DNA from: Nesterenkonia muleiensis
Lineage (GTDB): Bacteria > Actinomycetota > Actinomycetes > Actinomycetales > Micrococcaceae
Length of the DNA stretch: 64,000 nt
Reading direction: 5' to 3'
Assembly: GCF_003600155.1 (NCBI RefSeq)
Contig: NZ_QWLD01000048.1
Span: forward strand, 1-64,000
Numbering within the stretch: the stretch's first letter is position 1; the number at the start of each line of letters is the position of its first letter. Under the pieces are notes generated by a model. It was not told the origin of the DNA. It did not search any database and saw only the letters and a program-made list of their open reading frames with translations. Below are positions 9,260-16,430 of the stretch, piece by piece. The translations under genes and the position numbers were made by a program.

Positions 9260-10393
9260 TTATGCGGTGAACTGCTTGATCTGGGTGGCGTGTTCGGCGA
9301 TAAGCTCGGTGCGCACCTGTGCCCCCAGACCAGGTGCGCCCGGAACAGCGACGACGCCGGCCTCGGCAGTCACCGCGGGATCGATGATGTCTGCGGCGTA
9401 GTACTTCTCACTGGCAGAGACGTCACTGGGCAGGGTGAAGCCCGGCAGTGAGGAGATCGCCACATTGGCCAGCCGGCCGATGCCGAATTCGTGCATCCCT
9501 CCGCACCACACCGGCCATCCTGCAGCCTGGGCAAGGTCATGGGCAGCCCGTGCCGCGCTGAGTCCGCCCATGCGGGACACTTTAATGTTCAGCACGCCAC
9601 CGGCCTTCAGCTCGATCGCGGTGCGCAGATCGTCCAGGGTCTCGACGGACTCGTCCAGACAGACCGGAGTCTCCAGCTGCGCGTGCAGCGTGGCAGAGTC
9701 CAGGAGGTTCCTCGGAGCAAAGGGCTGTTCGATCATGGTCAGCCCATAGGGGTCCAGGGCGCGCAGGGCATCAAAGGCTTCTGGGGTTCCCGGATAGGCG
9801 CCGTTGGCATCCACATGCACATCGAGATCCGGGTAGGCCGAGCGAACAGCCCTGACCGGCTCAAGATCCCAGCTTCGCCCACCCGGACCTGCCGGGGCGA
9901 TCTTCAGCTTCACCCGCGGATATCCGGACTCCACATGCATGGCCACCTGTGCCAGCAGGTCATCGATGCTCGGCTCGATGCCCAGGGAGACCCCTGCCAC
10001 CACCGTGCTGCGGGTACCGCCCAGTGCTTGGGCCAGGGACTGTCCTGCGGTCTCGGCAAAGAGCGTCCAGGCCGCCATCTCCACCCCTGCTTTGGCGAAC
10101 CAGTGCCCCCGAACTTTGCCGAAGAGCTCGGAGAGCTGGTCGGGGTGCTCCCATTCCGCGCCCAGCACCGCAGGGATGAGGTACTCGGCGGCAGTGTGCC
10201 AGGCGATGGAAGTGGTCTCTGCTGCATAGAACGGTCCGGCAGGAGTGGCGATCTCACCCCAGCCGGTGGCGCCGCTGGCGTCAGTCAGCTCCACCAGCAG
10301 ATGCCGCAGTGAGGACTTCCGGTGGCTGGACGTCTCAAAGGAGTGGACCAGGGGAAGCTCCACATCGTGGAGAGTGGCGTCAGTGATGCGCAT
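9260..10393 (-). CDS. o-Succinylbenzoate synthase / N-succinylamino acid racemase family
   Basis: Enolase-superfamily enzyme of the MLE subgroup, 377 residues. The first strand (MRITDATLHDVELPLVHSFE) matches MenC/NSAR proteins. VKLKIAPAGPG near residue 163 carries the catalytic KxK lysine. VDANGAY, IEQPF and CLDE supply the metal-binding Asp/Glu/Asp set near residues 193, 219 and 245, and LNIKVSRMGG near residue 270 gives the second catalytic lysine. Sequence alone does not separate OSBS from N-succinylamino acid racemase. No other menaquinone gene is near, and the gene follows a COG3375 acetyltransferase by 23 nt, an arrangement known from the D- to L-amino acid pathway of Geobacillus. I therefore favour racemase function; menC remains possible. 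Confidence 0.8.
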   Translation of the reverse strand: MRITDATLHDVELPLVHSFETSSHRKSSLRHLLVELTDASGATGWGEIATPAGPFYAAETTSIAWHTAAEYLIPAVLGAEWEHPDQLSELFGKVRGHWFAKAGVEMAAWTLFAETAGQSLAQALGGTRSTVVAGVSLGIEPSIDDLLAQVAMHVESGYPRVKLKIAPAGPGGRSWDLEPVRAVRSAYPDLDVHVDANGAYPGTPEAFDALRALDPYGLTMIEQPFAPRNLLDSATLHAQLETPVCLDESVETLDDLRTAIELKAGGVLNIKVSRMGGLSAARAAHDLAQAAGWPVWCGGMHEFGIGRLANVAISSLPGFTLPSDVSASEKYYAADIIDPAVTAEAGVVAVPGAPGLGAQVRTELIAEHATQIKQFTA

Positions 10394-10416
10394 AGAGAGT
10401 CAGGTCTTCTTTCTGT

Positions 10417-11214
10417 TCAGTCCTTCGTAAAGGTGTACACGGCAGTGTGCGGGTCGGTGCGCAGGCAGGAGATGGCAGCGTATCCCTGATCGAACAGCCC
10501 GCTGATCTGGTTGCGCAGACCGGCAGCGAGGTCCGGATCCACCGGCTTCGCGGCAGGCAGCCCCAGGTGTGCGCCGTCGTCGTCCTGCCGGAGCTCACCG
10601 ACTGTCAGTGACGGGGGCGGGAAGGCAGCGGGTGCCTGGGCGGCGCCGTCGCCTTCGGGCGCCGGGGCCTGGGAGTCCGCGGCACCGCCGAAAGTCCATT
10701 CAACGGTGATCCGGTCGGTGCCGGGCAGGCCCTGGGCGTCTGGGGTGTACCACCGGCCGTTGGCTCCGAGCACATCTAGGTTGAAGTGGGCATTGCGGGC
10801 CAGCAGCGGATCATAGGTCCAGCGCATCCGCTCCGCGCCGGAGCGGGAGGCCATGGCAGCCTGCACACGCTTCAGGGACCGGCCCACGCCCTGGCCCTGA
10901 AGGACGGAGGAGACCACCGCGGCCTGCGAGAAATGGTAGATATGTGCCTCCTCGCCGACCTCCGCTGCAGTCCAGCCGTAGGCGAAGGCCAGCACCGTAC
11001 CGGAAGGGTCCACCGCGCCGACCACCGAGCCGGAGTGCTTCAGCAGGGAGCTGAGCATCCTCGGGTTGAGCGATTCGTCCTCGCCTGCATATCCGAAGAC
11101 ACCGCGGTAGAGCTGGCATGCCTGCTTGAGTTCGCCGTAGTTGCTGAGTTCGCGCACCATGAGCCCGGAGCTGAGGACCACCCGCTCAACGGGGGAGTGG
11201 GAAGCAGAAGACAT
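10417..11214 (-). CDS. COG3375-type GNAT acyltransferase, probable amino acid N-succinyltransferase
   Basis: The start is set at ATG 11214, preceded by a GGGAG ribosome binding site; the reading frame upstream of it has no family character. The 265-residue product has a GNAT fold with an acyl-CoA loop (VLQGQGVGRSLKRVQ near residue 105) and the WTYDPLLARNAHFN signature of COG3375 near residue 130. Members beside N-succinylamino acid racemase genes transfer succinyl from succinyl-CoA to D-amino acids in Geobacillus. Here it lies upstream of the racemase on the same strand, so both are likely one transcript. A segment rich in Ala and Pro near residue 195 is probably a linker. Confidence 0.78.
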   Translation of the reverse strand: MSSASHSPVERVVLSSGLMVRELSNYGELKQACQLYRGVFGYAGEDESLNPRMLSSLLKHSGSVVGAVDPSGTVLAFAYGWTAAEVGEEAHIYHFSQAAVVSSVLQGQGVGRSLKRVQAAMASRSGAERMRWTYDPLLARNAHFNLDVLGANGRWYTPDAQGLPGTDRITVEWTFGGAADSQAPAPEGDGAAQAPAAFPPPSLTVGELRQDDDGAHLGLPAAKPVDPDLAAGLRNQISGLFDQGYAAISCLRTDPHTAVYTFTKD

Positions 11215-11247
11215 GTCTCCCAGCTTAGTCCTGCCGGTCCCCGGCTG

Positions 11248-11253
11248 TATGGT
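11248..11253 (+). promoter_or_regulatory. -10 element of leaderless SDR promoter
   Basis: TATGGT ends 6 nt before the ATG at 11260, and no Shine-Dalgarno sequence lies in that space. This spacing places the transcription start at or next to the start codon, as in leaderless actinobacterial mRNAs. No clear -35 element. Confidence 0.45.
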
Positions 11254-11259
11254 GGATCC

Positions 11260-11952
11260 ATGGCTGAGAAGGTTGCATTGATCACAGGTGGCTCGCGCGG
11301 GATCGGCAAGGCGATCGCTGCGGAACTCGGCACTGACCATCACGTGCTGGTCGGCGGCACTGACCCGGACCGGGTCCACGGGGTGGTCAGTTCGCTGCGC
11401 AGCGCAGAGCCTTTTCTCGCGGACCTGAGCGACGCCGATGCTGTGGCCCGGGCCTGGGGAGCGATTGGGCTGGAGCGGTTGGATGTGTTGGTCCACTCCG
11501 CGGGCCTGGCCTGGATGCGTCCGGTGGGCGAGGCCCCGCTGGATCAGTGGCGGCAGATGTTCGAGGTCAATGTCTTCGCCGTGGCCGAGCTGACCCGGCT
11601 CACCCTGCCGGCGCTGCGTGCAGCCGGCGGTCAGGTGATCACCATCAACTCTGGCTCCGGCTACCGGTCCGGCGCAGGCAGCGCCCTGTACTCCGGGACC
11701 AAGTTCGCCCTGCGAGCCTTCTCCGATGCCCTGCGCGAGGAGGAACGCGGAAAGGTGCGGGTGACCTCGCTGCATCCCGGCCGTGTGGATACCGAGATGC
11801 AGGTGGCCCTGCAGGCCTCCTACGGGAACACCGAGTACGACGGCGCCCGGTACATTTCACCGGAGGCGGTGGCCAAGACCGCCCGGCTGGCTGTCGACAA
11901 TGAGGCGGGCTCGGTGATTGAGGAGCTCACCATCCGTCCCGTCGGCGCGTGA
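11260..11952 (+). CDS. Short-chain dehydrogenase/reductase
   Basis: A classical SDR of 230 residues. The cofactor motif GGSRGIG sits at residues 10-16. An NSGSGYRSGAGSALYSGTKF segment near residue 130 gives the catalytic Ser and the YxxxK pair (Tyr in ALYSGTK). HPGRVDTEM follows the active site as usual. Substrate is unknown; such short cytosolic SDRs reduce carbonyls with NAD(P)H. It is divergent from the acyltransferase gene with only 45 nt between starts. The ATG is selected because the TATGGT -10 lies 6 nt upstream and the N-terminus MAEKVALITGG fits the family; the frame extends further upstream without homology. Confidence 0.85.
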   Translation: MAEKVALITGGSRGIGKAIAAELGTDHHVLVGGTDPDRVHGVVSSLRSAEPFLADLSDADAVARAWGAIGLERLDVLVHSAGLAWMRPVGEAPLDQWRQMFEVNVFAVAELTRLTLPALRAAGGQVITINSGSGYRSGAGSALYSGTKFALRAFSDALREEERGKVRVTSLHPGRVDTEMQVALQASYGNTEYDGARYISPEAVAKTARLAVDNEAGSVIEELTIRPVGA

Positions 11953-11960
11953 ACAGCTGA

Positions 11961-12229
11961 TCAGAGGTCCCGGGCCGACGGCTGCCAGGCCCGCAGCTGG
12001 GCAACCTCACGCTCCACCAGGATCTCCAGGGTCACCCCACCACCTGCCCGCCGGCCTCCAGGGCGGAGTCGGAGACCTGCCCCATGAGCCCGACTTTGCC
12101 GCCGCCGTAGACGAGTCCGATGCCAGCCCACCCCAGCTCTGCGCCCAGGGTGCGGGCATCCTGCTGATAGGCAAGATCGTGACCGGATGTTCCTCCGGTG
12201 AAGACCGTGATGCGGCTCAGTTCAGTCAC
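11961..12229 (-). pseudogene. LOG-family (TIGR00730) nucleotide hydrolase remnant
   Basis: The first 65 codons from GTG 12229 read as the start of a LOG-type protein (cytokinin riboside 5'-monophosphate phosphoribohydrolase-like): SRITVFTGGTSG, then GIGLVYGGGKVGLMGQV. The frame stops right after GGQVVG, and the PGGxGTxxE active-site motif is absent. Beyond that stop another frame gives a C-terminal-like tail (LEILVEREVAQLRAWQP) ending near 11961. This suggests loss of roughly the central 100 codons. It lies between the SDR gene and tRNA-Asn. The product would be inactive. Confidence 0.65.
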
Positions 12230-12310
12230 TCGACCATCTTATGAGTGGCGCGGCTCGGAGCCGGCGATTTCTCATCGGCACGGACCTCCTGCTAAGATTT
12301 CTAGGTCCAT

Positions 12311-12382
12311 TCCTCCGTAGCTCAATGGCAGAGCACTCGACTGTTAATCGAGTGGTTGCTGGTTCGAGTCCAGCCGGGGGAG
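12311..12382 (+). tRNA. tRNA-Asn (GTT)
   Basis: A full cloverleaf: acceptor TCCTCCG (12311-12317) pairs with CGGGGGA (12375-12381) with one G-T pair. The anticodon stem CTCGA/TCGAG encloses loop CTGTTAA with anticodon GTT at 12343-12345, and the T arm is GCTGG-TTCGAGT-CCAGC. CCA is not encoded. A -10-like TAAGAT lies near 12293. An intrinsic terminator follows at 12391. Confidence 0.96.
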
Positions 12383-12390
12383 CGAATCCG

Positions 12391-12421
12391 CCCTCACCCA
12401 CACGGGTGGGGGTGTTTTTTT
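12391..12421 (+). terminator. Intrinsic terminator after tRNA-Asn
   Basis: CACCC-ACAC-GGGTG, extendable to a 9-bp stem (12391-12399 with 12404-12412), is followed by a run of seven T at 12415-12421. It separates tRNA-Asn from purU. Confidence 0.85.
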
Positions 12422-12446
12422 GACCGCACTGCCGACTCGGAGCCCC

Positions 12447-13316
12447 ATGAACACTGAGCAGCGTCCCGATATCGCCCGTCTGATCATCTCCTGCCCGGAC
12501 CAGCACGGGATCGTCGCTGCCGTCTCCGAGCTCATCGCGGAGCTTGACGGCAACATCATCTCCCTGGACCAGTACTCCACCGGGGTGGAGGGCGGTCAGT
12601 TCTTCCAGCGCACGGTGTTCCACCTGCCCGGGCTGCACCAGCGGCGCCAAGAGGTTGAGCAGAGGATCCAGTCCCACCTCGCCCAGCGGTTCTCCATGGA
12701 GTTCCGCCTCTCCGAGGCCGCCCAGCCCAAACGGGTGGCGATCTTCGCCTCCAGGACTGATCATTGTCTGCTCGACCTCTTATGGCGTCACCGGCGGGGC
12801 GATCTTCCCATGCAGATTCCGCTGGTGATCTCCAACCATGCGGATCTGGAGGAGGATGTCCGCCGCTTCGGCATAGACTTCCACCACATCCCGGTGGACC
12901 GCAGCAAAAAGTCTGCCGCCGAGAAACAGCATCTTGACCTGTTGGCCGACTCTGTCGACCTCATTGTGCTGGCCCGGTACATGCAGATCCTGTCCCCGCA
13001 GTTCCTGGAGCGCGTCGGGGTGCCGATCATCAACATCCACCACAGCTTCCTCCCGGCGTTCATCGGCGCGGGTCCATATCAGAAGGCCAAGGACCGTGGG
13101 GTCAAGCTGATCGGTGCGACTGCGCACTACGTCACCGAGGATCTGGATGAAGGGCCGATCATCGAGCAGGACGTCATCCGCGTCTCCCACGCCGACGACG
13201 TCGCCCAGCTCACTCGCTTCGGGGCGGATGTGGAGCGTGCGGTGCTCTCCCGGGCGGTCAAATGGCACTGTGAGGACCGGGTGCTCCGCCACGGCAACAC
13301 CACCATCGTCTTCTGA
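12447..13316 (+). CDS. purU: Formyltetrahydrofolate deformylase
   Basis: Hydrolyses 10-formyl-THF to formate and THF, balancing one-carbon pools and feeding formate-dependent purine synthesis. The 289-residue product has an N-terminal ACT domain (LIISCPDQHGIVAAVSELI, residues ~10-85) and a formyltransferase-like catalytic domain. Catalytic Asn and His appear in NIHHSFLPAF near residue 195, and the catalytic Asp in TAHYVTEDLDEGPII near residue 230. ATG 12447 is chosen over the upstream TTG because the latter lies inside the terminator T-tract. The coding region is followed by a strong hairpin shared with hsp20. Confidence 0.93.
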   Translation: MNTEQRPDIARLIISCPDQHGIVAAVSELIAELDGNIISLDQYSTGVEGGQFFQRTVFHLPGLHQRRQEVEQRIQSHLAQRFSMEFRLSEAAQPKRVAIFASRTDHCLLDLLWRHRRGDLPMQIPLVISNHADLEEDVRRFGIDFHHIPVDRSKKSAAEKQHLDLLADSVDLIVLARYMQILSPQFLERVGVPIINIHHSFLPAFIGAGPYQKAKDRGVKLIGATAHYVTEDLDEGPIIEQDVIRVSHADDVAQLTRFGADVERAVLSRAVKWHCEDRVLRHGNTTIVF

Positions 13317-13329
13317 GCCCAGAGAAAAA

Positions 13330-13351
13330 GGGGCCGCCAGATGGCGGCCCC
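13330..13351 (-). terminator. Strong hairpin, terminator for hsp20 (and possibly purU)
   Basis: A perfect 9-bp stem GGGGCCGCC-AGAT-GGCGGCCCC. On the minus strand it is followed by TTTTTCTCT, a proper T-tract for the leftward hsp20 transcript. On the plus strand there is no T-run, so termination of purU there is less certain. Confidence 0.85.
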
Positions 13352-13369
13352 TACGAATGCCTGAGCGAG

Positions 13370-13858
13370 TCAGGCGTCGATCTCCTTCTGGCTGTCAGCC
13401 TCGGAGGTGCTCACCTGGGTGGCTGAGGAGCCAGAGGTGATCCGGATCTTCTGCGGCTGCTCCGCGGCGTAGACTCCGGCCACGCGCACCGTCAGCACCC
13501 CGGCGTCATAGTCGGCGGAGATGCTGTCCTGCTGCACAGCCTCAGGCAGATGGAGGGTGCGGGAGAAGCTGCCGTAGCGGACCTCCCGAAACCCTTCAGC
13601 CTCATTGCGGACTTTTCGCTCGCCGGAGATGGTCAGGGTCCTGCCCCCGTTGGACAGCTCAACAGAGACGTCATTGACGGGATCCACTCCGGGAAGATCC
13701 ACCGCCGCGACCAGGTCTTCGTTCTCCCGGCGAGCGTCCACTGCGGGGAGGAACCCGGAGCTGCGCTGTTCGGAGTTGACCTGTGCCGGACGGGCTTGGC
13801 GGAAGAAGTCCTCGACCAGGGCGAAGGGATCGAGGCGGGTAATCGGTGAGTTGATCAT
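13370..13858 (-). CDS. Small heat-shock protein, Hsp20/alpha-crystallin family
   Basis: A 162-residue holdase chaperone that binds unfolding proteins in the cytosol. It has an N-terminal region with FALVEDFFRQARP, an alpha-crystallin domain from about residue 45 (VAAVDLPGVDPVNDVSVELS, LTISGERKVRNEAEGFREVR, then YGSFSRTLHLPEAV), and the conserved strand DYDAGVLTVRVAG before the C-terminal tail. Its promoter region contains a near-perfect HAIR operator at 13970-13990, so control by the repressor HspR is likely. No hspR gene is in this window. Confidence 0.93.
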   Translation of the reverse strand: MINSPITRLDPFALVEDFFRQARPAQVNSEQRSSGFLPAVDARRENEDLVAAVDLPGVDPVNDVSVELSNGGRTLTISGERKVRNEAEGFREVRYGSFSRTLHLPEAVQQDSISADYDAGVLTVRVAGVYAAEQPQKIRITSGSSATQVSTSEADSQKEIDA

Positions 13859-13969
13859 GAGCGATCAGCTCCTTTCGTCGAAAGCAACTCATCACCTACA
13901 ACGGTGGACAGCACCACGGCGGCGCTGTCATTGAAGAAGAACACCGTTGCGGACAGTCATATTCCCAAA

Positions 13970-13990
13970 CTTGAGTCAACGTCACTAAAG
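13970..13990 (-). promoter_or_regulatory. HAIR element (HspR operator) upstream of hsp20
   Basis: CTTGAGT-N7-ACTAAAG differs from the HspR-binding inverted repeat CTTGAGT-N7-ACTCAAG by one base. It lies about 112 nt upstream of the hsp20 start codon. HspR control of hsp20-type genes through HAIR is established in Streptomyces and relatives; here it is inferred from the match. Confidence 0.8.
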
Positions 13991-14114
13991 TTTTTGCGCG
14001 TCTTGCTGTGGATGGTGGCTCTGGCGGGCGGTGCGTCCTGTCCGGGCGGTTCGGGCGTCGTCGTGCCCTGCGCTTTTAGTTACATTCGTCTTGCGTAGTG
14101 AAACTGCGAAGTGC

Positions 14115-14133
14115 TTAGGGTCACCTATCTTGT
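14115..14133 (+). promoter_or_regulatory. Possible DtxR/IdeR iron box
   Basis: TTAGGGTCACCTATCTTGT matches 13 of 19 positions of the TTAGGTTAGCCTAACCTAA iron-box consensus by hand alignment. It ends 12 nt before the ATG of the siderophore-interacting protein. Iron-dependent repression would suit the gene. The match is partial. Confidence 0.4.
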
Positions 14134-14145
14134 AGGCTGGTGGCT

Positions 14146-15015
14146 ATGTCAACTCAGTCCGCCCCCGCCGCACCGCCCACCGCCCAGCCAGCTCGCCCCC
14201 GCAAGCCCAGGGTGCAGCGCCTCCTGGAGGTGGTGGGCACTGAGCAGCTGACCCCCCATCTGATCCGGGTGGTGCTCGGTGGTGAGCAGTTCGATCAGAT
14301 CGAGTTCAAGACTGATACCGACCAGTACATCAAGCTGCTCTTCGCGGACCCGGCGCTGGGGCTCACCCGCCCCTATGATCTGGAGGCTCTCCGGCAGGAG
14401 CTGTCTCCGGAACAGCTGCCGGTGACCCGCACGTACACCATCCGGCGCATCGATCGTGAGCAGAAGCAGATCTGGGTGGACTTCGTCATCCACGGGGACC
14501 ACGGGGTCGCCGGTCCCTGGGCAGCCCAGGCGCAGCCAGGGGATACGATCAGTTTCTTCGGTCCCGGCTCCGGGTACGCACCGCGGGCAGACGCTGACTT
14601 TCATCTGATGGCCGGGGATGAGACTGCTCTGCCGGCCATCGCGGCAGCTGTGGAGAGCCTGGACGCTGGGGCGCGTGGCCTCGTGGTGTTGGATGTCGCC
14701 AATGCGCACGAGCACATCCCGCTTTCGGCGCCGGAGGATGTAGAGGTGCGCTGGCTGCACCGCGGCGGGGACTTTACCCCGGAGAACGCCCGGCTCGCTG
14801 AGCACCTGCAGAGCATCGAGCTGCCCGCAGGTGATGTGCAGGTCTTTATCCACGGGGAGCGTGAGCAGATGAAGCTCATTCGGCGGCTGCTGGTGAACGA
14901 GCGGGGCCTTGAGCGCCGCGGCATGTCGCTCTCTGCCTACTGGGCATACGGCCGGGCAGAAGATGCGTTCCAGGCCGAGAAGCGGACGCCCATCGGCAAA
15001 ATCGATCCAGAGTAG
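14146..15015 (+). CDS. Siderophore-interacting protein (ferric-siderophore reductase)
   Basis: A 289-residue flavoprotein of the SIP/ViuB family that reduces Fe(III) from siderophores in the cytosol using NAD(P)H. The N-terminal FAD-binding barrel has LTPHLIRVVLGGEQ near residue 40 and the flavin-binding RTYTIRR near residue 95. The C-terminal NAD(P)H-binding part has LMAGDETALPAIAAA near residue 160 and the terminal motif SLSAYWAYGRAEDAFQ. ATG 14146 is preferred; GTG 14140 is two codons upstream. A candidate iron box lies just before the start. No siderophore biosynthesis or uptake gene is adjacent. Confidence 0.92.
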   Translation: MSTQSAPAAPPTAQPARPRKPRVQRLLEVVGTEQLTPHLIRVVLGGEQFDQIEFKTDTDQYIKLLFADPALGLTRPYDLEALRQELSPEQLPVTRTYTIRRIDREQKQIWVDFVIHGDHGVAGPWAAQAQPGDTISFFGPGSGYAPRADADFHLMAGDETALPAIAAAVESLDAGARGLVVLDVANAHEHIPLSAPEDVEVRWLHRGGDFTPENARLAEHLQSIELPAGDVQVFIHGEREQMKLIRRLLVNERGLERRGMSLSAYWAYGRAEDAFQAEKRTPIGKIDPE

Positions 15016-15046
15016 TGATGGCCAGTCCCGGCGGCGGGCTGAGGCT

Positions 15047-15496
15047 TCAGCCGGAGACCCCGGCGCTGGTGCCGATGATCAGCGCAACGATCATCCAGCC
15101 GACCAGCACCAGCACGGTGACAGCAGAACAGATGCCGCCGAAGCGGGTGTGGCCCTGAAGCCGGTGGTCGGCACGGTCACGCATGGTGCCCGAGATCAGC
15201 AGGAACAGATCGATGACGGTCCACGCGCCGACGACACCGAGCATAGACAGCCCGATCATGGACATCTCGAGAACCAACAGCACCGCACCTGCGATGAACA
15301 TTGATGTCTTCAGCACCGCGGTGGGGAAGTAACCCAAGTAGTAGCGCTGGGCACCGATGGGTCCCAGGAACAGGGCAAGGGCCCAGGCGAGAAGAAACTT
15401 CTTCTCCGACAGCGGCTGATTCTCGAAGGCCAACCGGTCCTGATCGGTGTACGTGTTCGCGTAAAGCTCGTCAAAATCATAGTCACCGGACATCAT
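15047..15496 (-). CDS. TM2 domain-containing membrane protein
   Basis: A 149-residue protein with an N-terminal acidic cytosolic tail, then the TM2 module: KKFLLAWALALFLGPIGAQR followed by YYLGYFPTAVLKT, with the typical GxxGxxRFY-like turn. Further membrane spans are GAVLLVLEMSMIGLSMLGVV, WTVIDLFLLISGTMRDR and a C-terminal VTVLVLVGWMIVALIIG. TM2 proteins are of unknown biochemical role. It faces the siderophore-interacting gene tail to tail, with a 31-nt gap. Confidence 0.88.
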   Translation of the reverse strand: MMSGDYDFDELYANTYTDQDRLAFENQPLSEKKFLLAWALALFLGPIGAQRYYLGYFPTAVLKTSMFIAGAVLLVLEMSMIGLSMLGVVGAWTVIDLFLLISGTMRDRADHRLQGHTRFGGICSAVTVLVLVGWMIVALIIGTSAGVSG

Positions 15497-15604
15497 GGAT
15501 GATTCTACTCCCCGCCCCGACTGTAGGATCAGCCGCCCGCACGGGGCCCAGGTGGTAGTTTGGAAGTGATTATCCGCTTATCAACTATGGATGGAGGCGC
15601 TGTC

Positions 15605-16420
15605 TTGGCGCAGCACACCAAGAGCCCGGCCTCGAAGCCTTCGCTGATCGAGATGGTGAAAGTTCTGGCACGCCTGGGGCCCAAGCAGATCAACGATGAG
15701 ATCACCTTGGCTGTGGCTCAGCTGAAGGCCAAGGGTGTGGCCGCCGGTATCGCGGCGGCGCTGATGGTGGTCGGTCTGGTATTCGTCACCTTCCTGGTGG
15801 TGGCCCTGATCGTGGCGGCCATCGCCGGCTTCTACGCTGCTGGATTTCGCCTCTGGGCGGCTGCGCTCATTGTGGCTGGGGCGTTCTTGCTGATCGCGCT
15901 GCTGTTCGCACTGATCGGTTTGGTGAAGCTGAAGCGGGCCATGCCCCTGGCACCGGAGGACGCTATCCGCGGCTTCCGCCTCGATCTCGGTGCAGCCCGG
16001 GAAGGCACCAGCTTCGATCCCAAGTCCTTGGACCGGGCAGACGAGGAGCGCCGTCAAGCCAAAGAGCGGGCCAAGCGCGAGCGGGCTGAGCAGAAGAAGC
16101 GTGACGCCAAGACTCCCGGGGCCGGTGATCCGAAACAGCCCAGCTACTCAGAGCTGCTGCGCCGCACCGCACTGCGCCGTGATCATATTGCCGGGCTGCA
16201 GGACCAGATCCGGACCCGGTTTCCGAAGAAGAAGCCGGCGGACGATGAGCTGGCCAGCTCCCCGATAGCACAGGCGGCGCCGTCGCCTTCCCACGGTGCA
16301 GCTGAGGAGCAGGCATCCGGCGCCAAGGAGTTCTTGGCTCAGCGGTGGAAGCCGCTCACCGTGGCCGCCGGATCGGCTGCCGCTGCCGGGGCATTCCTGC
16401 GTGAGCTGATCAGGAAATAG
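15605..16420 (+). CDS. Phage-holin-family (DUF1469-like) membrane protein
   Basis: Despite the family name this is a chromosomal actinobacterial protein, not a lysis gene. About 271 residues: a short cytosolic start, two long hydrophobic helices at roughly residues 45-105 (GIAAALMVVGLVFVTFLVVA and AAALIVAGAFLLIALLFALI), then a highly charged coiled-coil-like region (ERAKRERAEQKKRDA). A final hydrophobic patch (AAGSAAAAGAFLRELI) resembles a DUF3618-type tail. TTG 15605 is favoured because GGAGG at 15593-15597 lies 7 nt before it; ATG 15587 in the same frame is the alternative. It precedes the phosphatidyltransferase gene by 10 nt, so the two may be cotranscribed. Confidence 0.72.
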   Translation: MAQHTKSPASKPSLIEMVKVLARLGPKQINDEITLAVAQLKAKGVAAGIAAALMVVGLVFVTFLVVALIVAAIAGFYAAGFRLWAAALIVAGAFLLIALLFALIGLVKLKRAMPLAPEDAIRGFRLDLGAAREGTSFDPKSLDRADEERRQAKERAKRERAEQKKRDAKTPGAGDPKQPSYSELLRRTALRRDHIAGLQDQIRTRFPKKKPADDELASSPIAQAAPSPSHGAAEEQASGAKEFLAQRWKPLTVAAGSAAAAGAFLRELIRK

Positions 16421-16430
16421 ACTTAGCCCC

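Noticed and set aside
9260-10393. Assignment of the enolase-superfamily gene simply as menaquinone-pathway menC
   Set aside because: No other men gene is nearby and a COG3375 acyltransferase is adjacent, which favours N-succinylamino acid racemase; the symbol was left empty.
10786-11259. Upstream extension of the SDR frame
   Set aside because: It runs antisense through the GNAT gene and lacks homology; the SDR fold begins exactly at ATG 11260.
12420-12446. TTG start of purU at 12420
   Set aside because: It lies in the T-tract of the tRNA-Asn terminator; ATG 12447 gives the family length.
15605-16420. Prophage lysis holin
   Set aside because: The family label includes many chromosomal actinobacterial membrane proteins, and there are no phage genes around it.
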